A stretch of DNA of 45,405 nucleotides from positions 1 to 45,405 of the forward strand of contig JAICQO010000054.1 in assembly GCA_025937835.1 (NCBI GenBank), read 5' to 3'. Shown piece by piece: positions 24,758 to 33,317 of this stretch. Under the pieces are notes generated by a model that was not told the DNA's origin, did no database searches, and saw only the letters and a program-made list of their open reading frames with translations. Both the position numbers and the translations under genes were made by a program. Each line of letters starts with the position of its first letter. The first letter of the stretch is position 1. This DNA comes from Polyangiaceae bacterium (GTDB taxonomy: Bacteria; Myxococcota_A; Polyangia; Polyangiales; Polyangiaceae).

Positions 24758-25828
24758 ATGTCGCGGCGGCATCGGCGCTGGCTGGGTGGTCTGCTCGCGT
24801 GCCTCGCGATCGGCTGTAGCGATCGTGTCCCGCTCGGCGCGTTCGCCAAGCCTGGCCCGCCCGCAGAGCCTGCCGGCACGGGTGGCCGCGGCGACGGCGG
24901 ACGAAGCGGCACGCCCACGGGTGGTGCGGTCACCGGCGGCAGGAGCACGGGTGGCGCGAGCACGGGCGGCGTGGAGCCGACGGGCGGCGCATCCGACCCC
25001 ACGGGTGGCGCTTCGACCGGCGGTGCGCCGGATTCGTGCAACCAGGCCGGCACACCCGGCGGAGTGAACGGCCGCGGTGTCAGCGCCGCGCCGGCCGTGA
25101 CGATCCCGCACACGGACTGGACCTGGCCCGATCTGCTGACCTCGCTCGAGTGGGACCTGACCGTCGAGACCGAGCTCGAGCGGGACGGCTACTTCTTCAC
25201 GCATCAGTTCAGCCTGGAGAGCGGCGCGGTCGGGTTCTTCGGGCTGCAGCCGCGTGGTGGTTACACGCCGGATCTCTCGCAGCCGGAGGTGATCATCACC
25301 AACATCGTCGTGTTCTGGATCTCGGCGCCGTTCGGCGGTCCTCCGCCGTTGGACAGCGAGCTCGGCGACATCCCGCCGCCGGACGCGCGCACCAGCCCGC
25401 AGGTTCAGAAGAACCTTCAGTGGCTCACGATCAACGCCCGCTACGACTTCAGCATTTGCCGCACCTATCGCCTGCGGGTGACGAACGACGCGACCGATGC
25501 GGACGGCAACCTCTGGTATGCCGCGTACATCCGCGATCTCACGACCGACATCGAGACCTACGTGGGCAGGATCTTGGTGCCGGCCGAGTGGGGCAAGATG
25601 CAGGTCACCACCTCGATGTGGTCGAACCGCATCGGGTACCAGGCGCTCTCGAGCTGCAGCGACGCGGAGCCGGCCTCGGCGCTGTTCGGCACGCCGTCGG
25701 CCGTCGTCGACGGCGAGACCGTCGCTCCGTCGCGCAGCCGCAACCGCTATGAATCACCGGTCTGTCCCGATGCGCGCTTCACCGTGTTGCCGAACGGTGT
25801 CCGGCACGAGCTCGGGGTGCCGGATTGA
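24758..25828 (+). CDS. Lipoprotein with Gly/Thr linker, unknown beta-rich domain
   Basis: The product (356 residues) starts with a lipoprotein signal (GLLACLAIGC, Cys20) followed by a TGGAS/TGGA linker to about residue 95. A beta-rich domain of about 250 residues follows, with EWDLTVETELERDGYFFTHQFSLESGAVGFFGLQPRGGY and TYVGRILVPAEWGKMQVTTSMWSNRIG. The FGLQPRG and WYAAYI stretches recall the DUF3472 family, though only weakly. Four cysteines in the domain could form disulfides. The ATG at 24758 lies six bases after the stop of the sigma-partner gene, so it is in the same operon and may be a target or sensor of that regulator. Confidence 0.75.
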   Translation: MSRRHRRWLGGLLACLAIGCSDRVPLGAFAKPGPPAEPAGTGGRGDGGRSGTPTGGAVTGGRSTGGASTGGVEPTGGASDPTGGASTGGAPDSCNQAGTPGGVNGRGVSAAPAVTIPHTDWTWPDLLTSLEWDLTVETELERDGYFFTHQFSLESGAVGFFGLQPRGGYTPDLSQPEVIITNIVVFWISAPFGGPPPLDSELGDIPPPDARTSPQVQKNLQWLTINARYDFSICRTYRLRVTNDATDADGNLWYAAYIRDLTTDIETYVGRILVPAEWGKMQVTTSMWSNRIGYQALSSCSDAEPASALFGTPSAVVDGETVAPSRSRNRYESPVCPDARFTVLPNGVRHELGVPD

Positions 25829-25834
25829 CAGAGC

Positions 25835-26980
25835 TCAGAGCCGCGCGCCGATGCGCAGTCCGCCGCTGAAGCCGACCAGCGGCACCGAGTAAATCTCGGT
25901 GTCCGGATTTTGAAACACGAACTCGTCGCGCGTGATCGCGAGCACGGGGCCGCCCGTCACCTCGACGAACCAGGTGCGAGACAAGTCGACCTGCAGCCGT
26001 AACGGCAGCGCGGCCGCAGCCCAAAAGCGGTTGGTGGATTCGGGAAAGGCGATCTCGGAGCCGCTGCCGGTGAGCAAGCCGAGCTCCGCAGCCAGGCAGG
26101 CACCGAGGGAGATACGGCTCACACGCAGCGCGGGTCCGCACAGGCGCGGGCGCGCGAGATAGAGCTCGAAGGACGACGCGGCGCCGCCGACGCGCGACGT
26201 AGACAGCGCGAAGTATCCGAACTCGATGCCGATCGAGCTGAGCCACGCGCCCGGAGCCGCTGATGCAGCGTCGATGCCGAGCACCACGCCGCGCGCGAGG
26301 CTCGGACCGATGCCCGTGTGCAGCTCCGGCCCGACGAGCAAGCTGGCACCCGACGGCCGCGACGCCGAGTAGTCGTAGCTCGGTCCGGGGACGTCGGTCT
26401 CGTCGTCCCGCTCGGCGGGCTCGCCCGCGTCCGTCGCGCGGCGTGGCTCGGCTTCGCTCGCCTTCCGCGGCTCGCTGCCCGTGCTCGTGCCAGCAGGCTG
26501 CTCCGCAGAGGGCGTCGCGGAGCCGCTCGCGTCGGCTGCGGAGCCGCCGCTCGTGTCAGCGCTGCCGGCGCTCGTGCTCCCGGACGTCGCCGGTCGCGGT
26601 TCGCTCGCCGCGCTCGGGTCGACGGCGATCGCCGTGGAGAGAGCCAGCACTTCGGACACCTCGGCGCAGCGCGCGCCCGTCACCTTGCGCGCTGCCGTCG
26701 CGCTGCTCTCACCCTGCACGGCGAGGCTGCCCTCGAAGCCGGTGTCCGTGCGCTGGATCGCGATCACGAAGGTGCGCGCGCTCTCGCCCAGCGCGGCGAT
26801 GCGCGCGCGCGGCGCGCGGCGCAGCACGTCCGCGACGAACTGATCGGCACCCGGGCAGCTCGCCTCGGCGCGGTAGTCGATGCGGATCGGCTCCGACTCC
26901 GCCGCGCTGGTGCTCCGTGCAAAGCCGAAACCGAGCGCGAGCACCGCGACGGGCAGGAGACGGGTCAGCGAGCGATCCAT
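25835..26980 (-). CDS. Secreted protein with C-terminal beta-barrel, unknown function
   Basis: The 381-residue product has a signal peptide (LLPVAVLALGFGFARSTSAAES). A domain of about 100 residues with two cysteines follows (IRIDYRAEASCPGADQFVADVLRRAP, VTGARCAEVSEVLALSTAIAV), then a Ser/Ala/Glu-rich linker with TSG and SAG units to about residue 205. The C-terminal part looks like an outer-membrane beta-barrel of alternating short amphipathic strands (LLVGPELHTGIGPSLARGVVLGIDAA, ..., VEVTGGPVLAITRDEF, VGFSGGLRIGARL). This layout is common among uncharacterised myxobacterial envelope proteins. It converges with the preceding lipoprotein gene, with six bases between the stop codons. Confidence 0.75.
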   Translation of the reverse strand: MDRSLTRLLPVAVLALGFGFARSTSAAESEPIRIDYRAEASCPGADQFVADVLRRAPRARIAALGESARTFVIAIQRTDTGFEGSLAVQGESSATAARKVTGARCAEVSEVLALSTAIAVDPSAASEPRPATSGSTSAGSADTSGGSAADASGSATPSAEQPAGTSTGSEPRKASEAEPRRATDAGEPAERDDETDVPGPSYDYSASRPSGASLLVGPELHTGIGPSLARGVVLGIDAASAAPGAWLSSIGIEFGYFALSTSRVGGAASSFELYLARPRLCGPALRVSRISLGACLAAELGLLTGSGSEIAFPESTNRFWAAAALPLRLQVDLSRTWFVEVTGGPVLAITRDEFVFQNPDTEIYSVPLVGFSGGLRIGARL

Positions 26981-27266
26981 GACGAGGCCGGCTCTCGCGC
27001 AAGTAGCCGATCATGGCAGCGCGAGCGAGTAGAAGTGCAAACCCGGACCGACGTCGCCGCCGGTCGCCGAGGCAGGCTGGTGTTAGCTTGCGATCGGCGA
27101 TCGGCGGCTGCGCGTCGGTACGGGTCTTTCGACTCGCCGCTATCCGCGCCGAGCTCCCACCTGGCTCCGCCCGCTGCCGGAGCCCTTCCCACGACCTGTC
27201 CGCTGCCAGCTGCTGCGTGCGCCGTTCTGCAGCGCCGAATCCTCCTCCGGACGGAGCACGAGCTGC

Positions 27267-27356
27267 TGGCGATGGGTCGTACCGCTATCGGCGGTCATGC
27301 GATTGATCCGCGCGGCTCCTGACACCGCGTTTCGATAACGGCACGACCCATGCGCC
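27267..27356. repeat. Long imperfect inverted repeat (about 90 bases)
   Basis: The left arm (27267-27290: GATGGGTCGTACCGCTATCG core) pairs with the right arm (27333-27356: CGATAACGGCACGACCCATG core), matching at 16 of 18 core positions. A second internal pair is GCGGTCA (27291-27297) with TGACACCGC (27320-27328). A structured RNA or a miniature transposable element would look like this. Confidence 0.6.
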
Positions 27357-27395
27357 AGTAAGTTCGATGCGGAGCAAATCACCGGAATTCCATTT

Positions 27396-27457
27396 GGCCT
27401 AAAGGCCGGATGGCACGGCATGAATGCCGAGCTCACAGGGTAATGCCCGGCACCGGG
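27396..27457. repeat. Cluster of three short perfect hairpins
   Basis: The three are GGCC-TAAA-GGCC (27396-27407), CGGCAT-GA-ATGCCG (27416-27429) and CCCGG-CA-CCGGG (27446-27457). They lie close together downstream of the larger hairpin at 27267-27356. None is followed by a T-run. Confidence 0.55.
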
Positions 27458-27561
27458 GGCGTGCGTATTTGGTCTGCCGGAGCTCGCGCCCGATCGATGG
27501 TGATTTGCGGCTCCGCGATTGAAAGTTTTTGGTGCCGGCAGACCCGTCGCTGCACCGCGCG

Positions 27562-28764
27562 TCAGGCCGTGCGGAAGCCGGCGCGAAACAGCTGGTCGAG
27601 GTGCAGCGTTTCCACGAGCTCGAGCGCCGAGCGAGCGCTCTTCTCGAGCAGCTGCTCGAGCCCGTGCTCGCAGACCTGGGCGGCTTCCTCGACGGCTTCG
27701 ACGGGTCGGAGCCGCTGCCCGCCGCGACTATGGCCCGCGATCAGCGCGTTCGAGAGGAAGCCGAGCTCGTCCAGGCGCTGGCGGTAGAGGTCCGGCTTGG
27801 CCGCGGCGAGCTCGCGCAGCGCGGCGTCGAGGCGCCGTGCAGGGCGCTGAACGAGCGCTTTCGTCGCCGCGCGCTTCGGCGGCTCGCTGCCCCGGAGCAA
27901 GCGCTGCAGGCGCTCCACGTTGCGTTTCGGTGCGGCGGAAGCTCGCTTTGGTGTCGGAGCGAGCTCCCGGAAATACGCGCGCGTCACCGGATCGCGCGTC
28001 GCCTCGTCGAGCTCCCCCCGGCGCGCGAGCTCGAGGAAGGCGCGGGCATCGCTCGGCGCGATGTAGCCCGCCTCGGCGCGGCGATCGTCACGCTCGGCGC
28101 GCACGTCGTTCTCGAGCATTTCGTCCGAGGTGAGCAGCGCGTACAAGCCGCCCGCGTCGTCGAGCAGCTCCGCGCTGAGCGCCGCGCAGCGCTCGAGGAT
28201 CCGCTGCAACACGTCGTGGTGGTTCTGGTCGAGCGCGAGCAACGCCGCCCAGACACTGTCGAAGCTGCGCGCGTCGCGCGAGATCAGCCGAAACTCTTGC
28301 CACTCTTCGTACGGTGCGTTCTCGAGCGCCTTCTCGAGCGGGTCGTTGGCCTCGCCGCCTTCACTGAGCTCGACGCCGAGCGCGTCGAGGTCGATCACGA
28401 GCACCACGCGGGCCACGCACAGGGTCACGAAATCGAGTGGCAGCCCGCAGAGCCGCTGCGCGACCGCGGCTTCTCCGGCTTCGAGCAGCACCTCGAGCCA
28501 GAGCGCGAAGCGCCTGGGGTCGAAGCGCGGATCTTCCCCGGCGCGGCTCGCCGACCAGAGGTCCTCGTCGAACACGTGGAGCAGTTGCTCTGTGCTGGCC
28601 AAAGCGACGATCTCGCCCGAATCTTCGAGCCCGAGCGTGTCGATCCATTTCCCGAGTGCTTCCGGTGGAAGCTCGCGCACGGCCGCCACGAGAGCCGGGC
28701 TTTCGAGCACGCGTTCGACCAGCCGCCGCGCGGTCGGCGAGCGGTAGCGTTCGAGCTTTGCCAT
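27562..28764 (-). CDS. DUF6178-family protein, possibly truncated
   Basis: The 400-residue product starts MAKLERYRSPTARRLVERVL and continues with blocks I associate with DUF6178 of deltaproteobacterial genomes: VRELPPEALGKWIDTLGLEDSGEIVALASTEQLLHVFDEDLW, DPRRFALWLEVLLEAGEAAVAQRL, YEEWQEFRLISRDARSFDSVWAALLALDQNHHDVLQRILERC, and FLSNALIAGHSRGGQRLRPVEAVEEAAQVCEHGLEQLL. It ends at LDQLFRAGFRTA, where I believe family members continue, so the C-terminus may be lost. The ATG at 28764 is the natural start. Function is unknown; no enzymatic motif is seen. It is divergent to the lipoprotein gene at 28873. Confidence 0.75.
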   Translation of the reverse strand: MAKLERYRSPTARRLVERVLESPALVAAVRELPPEALGKWIDTLGLEDSGEIVALASTEQLLHVFDEDLWSASRAGEDPRFDPRRFALWLEVLLEAGEAAVAQRLCGLPLDFVTLCVARVVLVIDLDALGVELSEGGEANDPLEKALENAPYEEWQEFRLISRDARSFDSVWAALLALDQNHHDVLQRILERCAALSAELLDDAGGLYALLTSDEMLENDVRAERDDRRAEAGYIAPSDARAFLELARRGELDEATRDPVTRAYFRELAPTPKRASAAPKRNVERLQRLLRGSEPPKRAATKALVQRPARRLDAALRELAAAKPDLYRQRLDELGFLSNALIAGHSRGGQRLRPVEAVEEAAQVCEHGLEQLLEKSARSALELVETLHLDQLFRAGFRTA

Positions 28765-28872
28765 GCCGTGTTCATTGAACCTTCGAGTCCGCAATTGGCA
28801 GCTAGAAAGTGCGTCGCGATCTGGGCTAGTGTGATGGCTACGAGGTCGGGGGCGGCACCCGAGGGCGAACTG

Positions 28873-30123
28873 ATGAAGCTGAAAGCATCCCTGATGGCTG
28901 CGCTGTCGTTGCTCGTCGCCTGTGGCGGAGGCGGCGACGGGCCACCCGTCGGACGCTCTCCCGGCGAGCCTGTGGGGCTGCCCTTGCTCGATCGACCCGT
29001 GCAGCCGGGATACTCCTGTCAAGTCACGCAGCCCGTCACTCCTTTCGGGCGTGGGCGATGGGGAGGAGCTGCGCTCGCCCCGACGAAGCCCCCGCTCCTG
29101 GCACTGAGCGACAACTGTTGGGACGATTGCGACAGGGAGGTTGGGATCGCGGTGGCGGCGCTCGAACGAGGTGCGCTCGGTAAACTGCTCCCGATCTCCG
29201 ACAGGGACATGAATCCAGGCGCTCCCACTCTGGCCGTGAACGGCGAGCGCATCACGCTCGTCTGGCGGCTGTCCGGCGATATCGACCGCGCTCCCCGTCT
29301 GATGCTGGCGCAACTCGATCGGGAGGGCGAAGTCGTCACGCCGCCGCACCCGCTACCGGAAATGGGAGAGCCGGAGAGTTTTGCGATCGCTGCGACCGGC
29401 GACGGCTATGGGCTGGTCTGGACGGAGCTTGTCTGGACGCTGGAGTCGCGACTGTATTTTCAACGCCTGGACCGAGACGGCGAACCGCTCGCCGCCCCGA
29501 CGCGAGTGCTCGACGGCGACGCCGGGGCCATCTCGAACTTCGTGGGCGTGGGCGACGGATTCGCCGTCGTTCTCGGCAAGGGCGACGAGGCACCGAATCG
29601 CAAGATGCGCTACCTCGGGCTCGATGCCGTGGGCCGACCGTACTGGGGTCCCGTGCCGTTCGCCGAATGGGGTGTGTCCCTCTTGCCGCGCGGACGGCGC
29701 GTGCTCGTGGCTTGGTCTCACACTCTCGGATTGGGCCTGGGCTCCAGTATCCGTATCGGGTGGTTCAGCGAACGCGGTGAGCCAGAGGGCGACACGCTCG
29801 AGCTGAGGGCGCCCATCTACGATCAGGACCACTTCGATGCGGCCTGGGTGGAGCTCGGTGACGACCTGGGTCTGGTCTGGTCGCGAGCATACGGGGATGG
29901 GGGCTGTTGGGACTGCTCCCCGAAGACTCACCTCGAGTTCGTCGTCCTCGACGGCGAGACGCTCGAGCCGAAGAGCGACGTGGTCCGCATCGATTGGCCC
30001 GACCCGACGGGCCTGCTCACGGGGTCGATGCTGGTAGCGGACAGGCGCGACGTGACCATCGTTACCAACATTGCGTTCCACCGGTTCCTCGAGGGCGCGA
30101 GCGCCGGTGTCTCATGCCGCTGA
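28873..30123 (+). CDS. Lipoprotein paralog 1 of tandem family (no linker)
   Basis: The 416-residue product has a lipoprotein signal (MAALSLLVAC, Cys17) and a short Gly-rich spacer. A repeating beta-rich body follows, with blocks shared by the next two genes: LLDRPVQPGYSCQVTQPV, APTLAVNGERITLVWRLSGD, FAIAATGDGYGLVWTE, RYLGLDAVGRPYWGPVPFAE, SIRIGWFSERGEPEGDTLELRAP, WVELGDDLGLVWSR, and HLEFVVLDGETLEPKSDVVRI. The periodic GDGYGLVWTE and GDDLGLVWSR units suggest a beta-propeller. ATG at 28873 follows GAGGGCG by about five bases. Function is unknown; a surface binding role fits the architecture. Confidence 0.82.
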   Translation: MKLKASLMAALSLLVACGGGGDGPPVGRSPGEPVGLPLLDRPVQPGYSCQVTQPVTPFGRGRWGGAALAPTKPPLLALSDNCWDDCDREVGIAVAALERGALGKLLPISDRDMNPGAPTLAVNGERITLVWRLSGDIDRAPRLMLAQLDREGEVVTPPHPLPEMGEPESFAIAATGDGYGLVWTELVWTLESRLYFQRLDRDGEPLAAPTRVLDGDAGAISNFVGVGDGFAVVLGKGDEAPNRKMRYLGLDAVGRPYWGPVPFAEWGVSLLPRGRRVLVAWSHTLGLGLGSSIRIGWFSERGEPEGDTLELRAPIYDQDHFDAAWVELGDDLGLVWSRAYGDGGCWDCSPKTHLEFVVLDGETLEPKSDVVRIDWPDPTGLLTGSMLVADRRDVTIVTNIAFHRFLEGASAGVSCR

Positions 30124-30228
30124 CAGAGCCTGGGCGAATTGGAACACTTTGGGACAGATTGATAAAGCGTGACGCCTAATGATTTCCAATGGTTGGACTT
30201 AGGCACGACCAGTGCAGCTGCCCGTGCC

Positions 30229-31734
30229 ATGACCTCTTTCCTACGAACACTCACGGGCGTTTCACTGCTCGGCGGCGCACTCGCCGTCGCGGCCTGCGGC
30301 GACGACGACTCGGACGGCGGCTCTGCCACGGGCGGCAGCGCGAGCACGACCGGCGGCAAGGCCGCGACGGGCGGCACGCCGGCTACGGGCGGCGTGGCAC
30401 CGAGCGGCGGCAAGAACGGCTCCACCGGGGGCAACGCAACGACTGGCGGCGCGCAGCAGGGCGGCGGCGGCAGTGGTGGCGACGCAGGCGGTAGCGACAG
30501 CGGCGGCAACGCGGGTGACGGAGCGGGAGGCAGCGGCGAAGGCGGCGCTGCGGGCGGCGACACGGGCGGCTTCGCGGGAGTCCCCAGCGAACCCGAGGGC
30601 GCTCCGTTGCTCGAGCGTCCCGTCGAAGGCGGCTACGCCTGCGAGCTCAGCCAGCCGCTCACGTTCTTCGATTTGGACTGGAACGGCGCAGACGTCGCGC
30701 CGGGCGATTCTCCGTGGCTGTTCTGGAGCGCGGCGGAGACCGCAACGCTGGTCGGTGCGGCGCTGGACGCTGGCGCGCTCGGAGCCCCGCACACGGTGCA
30801 CGATCCGAGTGCCAACGGCTATGTCACGCCGCCGTCGGTCGCGCGAAACGGCGAGCGGATCACCGTGGCCTGGGCCCAGGTCGGAGACCAAACGACGCGC
30901 GTCCAGCTCGCTCAGGTCGACGCCGACGGCGAGGTCGTGACGGAAGCGCACGCGCTGCCCGGCGACGCCGGGGCCGGCACGTTCGCGATTGCGGCCGCGG
31001 GTGACGGCTACGGCGTAGTCTGGACCGAGCCCAGCAGCGAGACCACGTCGACGCTCAAGTTCCAGCGCCTCGACGCGGACAGTAACCCCGTCGGCGCGCC
31101 GAAGGTGCTCGCCGAAGAAGAGTGGCTGTACGTGGTCGACCTCGTCGGGTTGGACGACGGCTTCGGCGTTGCCTACGGCCATGGCTACGGCACGAACGAC
31201 ACCGTGCGCTACCTCGGGTTCGACAACCAAGGCACGGCCTATCGCGAGTCGGTGCCGTTCGCGTACTCCGACGTGGCGCTGCTGCGGCGCGGTGATCGCG
31301 TGCTCGCCGCCTGGACGCGCGCCACGGGCGAGCCGAGCGAGAGCCTGGCGGTCACGCTGCGTGTCGGTTGGTTCGACAATCGCGGCAACCCCGTCGGCGA
31401 CACCTTCGATGTGCAGAGCCCCGTGCTCGATCAAGAAAATGTCGATCCCGCCTGGGTCGAGCTCGGCGACGATCTGGGGCTCGCCTGGTCGCGCGGCAGC
31501 GTGATCTACATCTGCGCCGGCTGCATCCCCGACAACCACGTCGAGTTCCTGGCCCTGGACGGCGAGACGCTACAGCCGAAGAGCGAGGTCGTCAGCATCG
31601 AGAACTCGGACACGAACGGCGGACTGATGAGCTCGCGCTTGTCGGCGAGCAGCGGCGACGTCACCGTCGTGAGCTCGGTCACCTATCACACGAGCGCCGA
31701 GGGCGCGTCGTCGGTCATCTCTTGCACTGAATAG
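30229..31734 (+). CDS. Lipoprotein paralog 2 of tandem family
   Basis: The 501-residue product has a lipoprotein signal (LLGGALAVAAC, Cys23), GDDD, then a long GGS/TGGK/ATGG linker to about residue 125. The shared body follows: LLERPVEGGYACELSQPL, VARNGERITVAWAQVGD, FAIAAAGDGYGVVWTEPSS, RYLGFDNQGTAYRESVPFAY, LRVGWFDNRGNPVGDTFDVQSP, and WVELGDDLGLAWSRGSVIYICAGCIPDNHVEFLALDGETLQPKSEVVSI. It shares most blocks with paralog 3, including the CxxC in CAGC. The start ATG at 30229 begins the signal. It stands 105 bases after paralog 1 and 16 before paralog 3. Confidence 0.85.
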   Translation: MTSFLRTLTGVSLLGGALAVAACGDDDSDGGSATGGSASTTGGKAATGGTPATGGVAPSGGKNGSTGGNATTGGAQQGGGGSGGDAGGSDSGGNAGDGAGGSGEGGAAGGDTGGFAGVPSEPEGAPLLERPVEGGYACELSQPLTFFDLDWNGADVAPGDSPWLFWSAAETATLVGAALDAGALGAPHTVHDPSANGYVTPPSVARNGERITVAWAQVGDQTTRVQLAQVDADGEVVTEAHALPGDAGAGTFAIAAAGDGYGVVWTEPSSETTSTLKFQRLDADSNPVGAPKVLAEEEWLYVVDLVGLDDGFGVAYGHGYGTNDTVRYLGFDNQGTAYRESVPFAYSDVALLRRGDRVLAAWTRATGEPSESLAVTLRVGWFDNRGNPVGDTFDVQSPVLDQENVDPAWVELGDDLGLAWSRGSVIYICAGCIPDNHVEFLALDGETLQPKSEVVSIENSDTNGGLMSSRLSASSGDVTVVSSVTYHTSAEGASSVISCTE

Positions 31735-31750
31735 TCCGGAGGAGTCAGCG

Positions 31751-33304
31751 ATGTTTTCGAGCTTTCGCGTCGCCTGGGTCGTGTCTCTGATTGGCGCTTC
31801 GATCGCCGCCGCCGCTTGTGGTGACGACGACTCGGGCACCGATGCATCGACGGGCGGAAGCGCCCCGCTGGGCGGTGCCGACACGGGCGGCGCGAAGGCG
31901 AGTGGCGGCACGGGCGGCACCACGGGCGGTGCAGCACCGACCGGCGGCAAGGCGGCGAGCAGCGGCGGAGCCACACCAACCGGGGGTGCTGCTCCGAGCG
32001 GCGGCGCGCCTCCCGCGGGTGGGGCAGCAGACACGGGTGGGGCAGCAGACGCCGGTGGGGCAGCAGACACGGGTGGGAGAGCCGACGCTGGCGGCAGCGG
32101 CGGCGCGCTCGAAGGCGGCTCCGGCGGCACCGGCGACGAAGAAATCGGCGGCACCGCTGGCGTGCCCAACGAACCGGAGGGCACGCCGATCCTCGAGCAA
32201 CCGCTCGACGGAGGCTACGCGTGCGAGGTCGAGGAGCCGCTGTTTCTGCCGGAGCTGCCCGGGAACGGCGCGCTCGTCGCTGGCGAAGCGCCGTCGCTGT
32301 TCTGGAGTGACGCGCAGGACCAAGTAATCCGCGGTGCGAAGCTCGACGGTGCCACGGTCGGCGCGCCCTATACGCTCCACGACTCGCAGGGCAACACGTA
32401 CACTCTGGCGGCGGCCCGCAACGGCGAACGCATCACGCTGCTCTGGGAGGAAGCCGAGGGCACGACGCGATGGCTCTACAGCGCTCAGGCGAATGACGCC
32501 GGCGAGGTGGTCACCGAACCCCACGCCCTGCCTGGGGCGACACCGAACAGCGCTGGCGCGGCTCTCGTGTCATTCGCGGACGGCTACGCTGCGGTCTGGG
32601 TCGAAGGCGGCGCGGAAGAGTCCGTGACCCGTTTCGCGCGGCTCGATACGGAAGGAGAGCTCGTGGGCTCACCGAAGACGTTGCTCGAAGAGAACGTGTC
32701 GCGCATCGATGCGCTGGTCGCCCTCGAAGACGGGTTTGCGCTGGCGTACACCGGCTTCGAGAACAAGCAGTTCTCCGCATTCGTTGCGTTCGACGCCGAG
32801 GGGACGCCCTATCGCGAGCCCATCGTGCTGGGGGAGCCGGGCGTCGGCTTGATCCGGCGCGGAGACTACGTGGTCGCGGCCTGGAGCGTGGGCACCGGCG
32901 ACCCGGGCAGCGCCTGGGCGAGCAACCTCCGGATCGGTCGCTTCGACGATCGCGGGCGTCCCGTGGGAGACGTCTTCGAGCTGCAGGCCGCGGTGCTGCA
33001 CGAGCAAAACTGGCTCCCCGCGTGGGTCGCTGTCGGGGACGACCTCGGCCTCGTCTGGTCGCGCGGCGGTGTGATCTACATCTGCGGCGGCTGCATTCCG
33101 GACGACCACCTCGAGTTCGTCGTGCTCGACGGCGACACCCTCGCGCGCAAGAGCGAGCTCGTGACGCTCGAGAATCAAGAGACCTCGGGCGGCCTGTTGC
33201 GCTCGCGGATCGTCGCGAGCAGCACCGGGCTGACGCTCGCGACCAACGTGACCTATCACGTGACCGCAGAAGCGGGGCTCGCCACGCTCACGTGCACGCC
33301 CTGA
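31751..33304 (+). CDS. Lipoprotein paralog 3 of tandem family, with 18-bp coding repeats
   Basis: The 517-residue product has a lipoprotein signal (LIGASIAAAAC, Cys23) and GDDD, then a TGGA/TGGK/AGGA linker to about residue 135. The linker DNA holds three 18-bp tandem units (32018-32071). The body matches paralogs 1 and 2: ILEQPLDGGYACEVEEPL, AAARNGERITLLWEEAEG, FVAFDAEGTPYREPIVLGE, LRIGRFDDRGRPVGDVFELQAA, and WVAVGDDLGLVWSRGGVIYICGGCIPDDHLEFVVLDGDTLARKSELVTL. GGAGG at 31739-31743 is a fitting ribosome-binding site for ATG 31751. It is followed after 13 bases by the dikinase-like lipoprotein gene, so the genes probably share a transcript. Confidence 0.87.
   Translation: MFSSFRVAWVVSLIGASIAAAACGDDDSGTDASTGGSAPLGGADTGGAKASGGTGGTTGGAAPTGGKAASSGGATPTGGAAPSGGAPPAGGAADTGGAADAGGAADTGGRADAGGSGGALEGGSGGTGDEEIGGTAGVPNEPEGTPILEQPLDGGYACEVEEPLFLPELPGNGALVAGEAPSLFWSDAQDQVIRGAKLDGATVGAPYTLHDSQGNTYTLAAARNGERITLLWEEAEGTTRWLYSAQANDAGEVVTEPHALPGATPNSAGAALVSFADGYAAVWVEGGAEESVTRFARLDTEGELVGSPKTLLEENVSRIDALVALEDGFALAYTGFENKQFSAFVAFDAEGTPYREPIVLGEPGVGLIRRGDYVVAAWSVGTGDPGSAWASNLRIGRFDDRGRPVGDVFELQAAVLHEQNWLPAWVAVGDDLGLVWSRGGVIYICGGCIPDDHLEFVVLDGDTLARKSELVTLENQETSGGLLRSRIVASSTGLTLATNVTYHVTAEAGLATLTCTP
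32018..32071 (+). repeat. Three 18-bp tandem repeats in the linker of lipoprotein paralog 3
   Basis: Units GGTGGGGCAGCAGACACG, then the same with GCC in the last three places, then ACG again, encode GGAADT/GGAADA/GGAADT. Because units are a multiple of three, gain or loss changes linker length without shifting frame. Confidence 0.8.
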
Positions 33305-33317
33305 TCCGGAGCAGAAC

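Larger units (their letters stand above)
26981..27561. other. Gene-free structured island, lower GC, possible mobile-element remnant
   Basis: These 581 bases lack any frame with a signal, motif or family resemblance. They include an extended hairpin (27267-27356) and three shorter inverted repeats (27396-27407, 27416-27429 and 27446-27457). Base composition in the right half looks less GC-rich than in neighbouring genes. Some stretches (AATCACCGGAATTCC, TGGCCTAAAGGCC) remind me of insertion-sequence ends, but I cannot name one. It begins where the DUF6178 gene ends. Confidence 0.5.

Noticed and set aside
27267-27356. tRNA or rRNA gene
   Set aside because: No TTCRA-type loop with matching stem, no CCA end and no acceptor pairing could be found; the inverted repeat is a simple long hairpin.
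27140-27436. 98-residue open frame on the minus strand in the structured island
   Set aside because: It runs through the inverted repeats and shows no domain or signal; the frame is more likely accidental. It might be a remnant of a mobile-element gene but I could not name one.
28765-29349. Upstream extension of the DUF6178 frame on the minus strand
   Set aside because: It is antisense to the start of lipoprotein paralog 1, lacks family similarity, and the ATG at 28764 gives the natural N-terminus.
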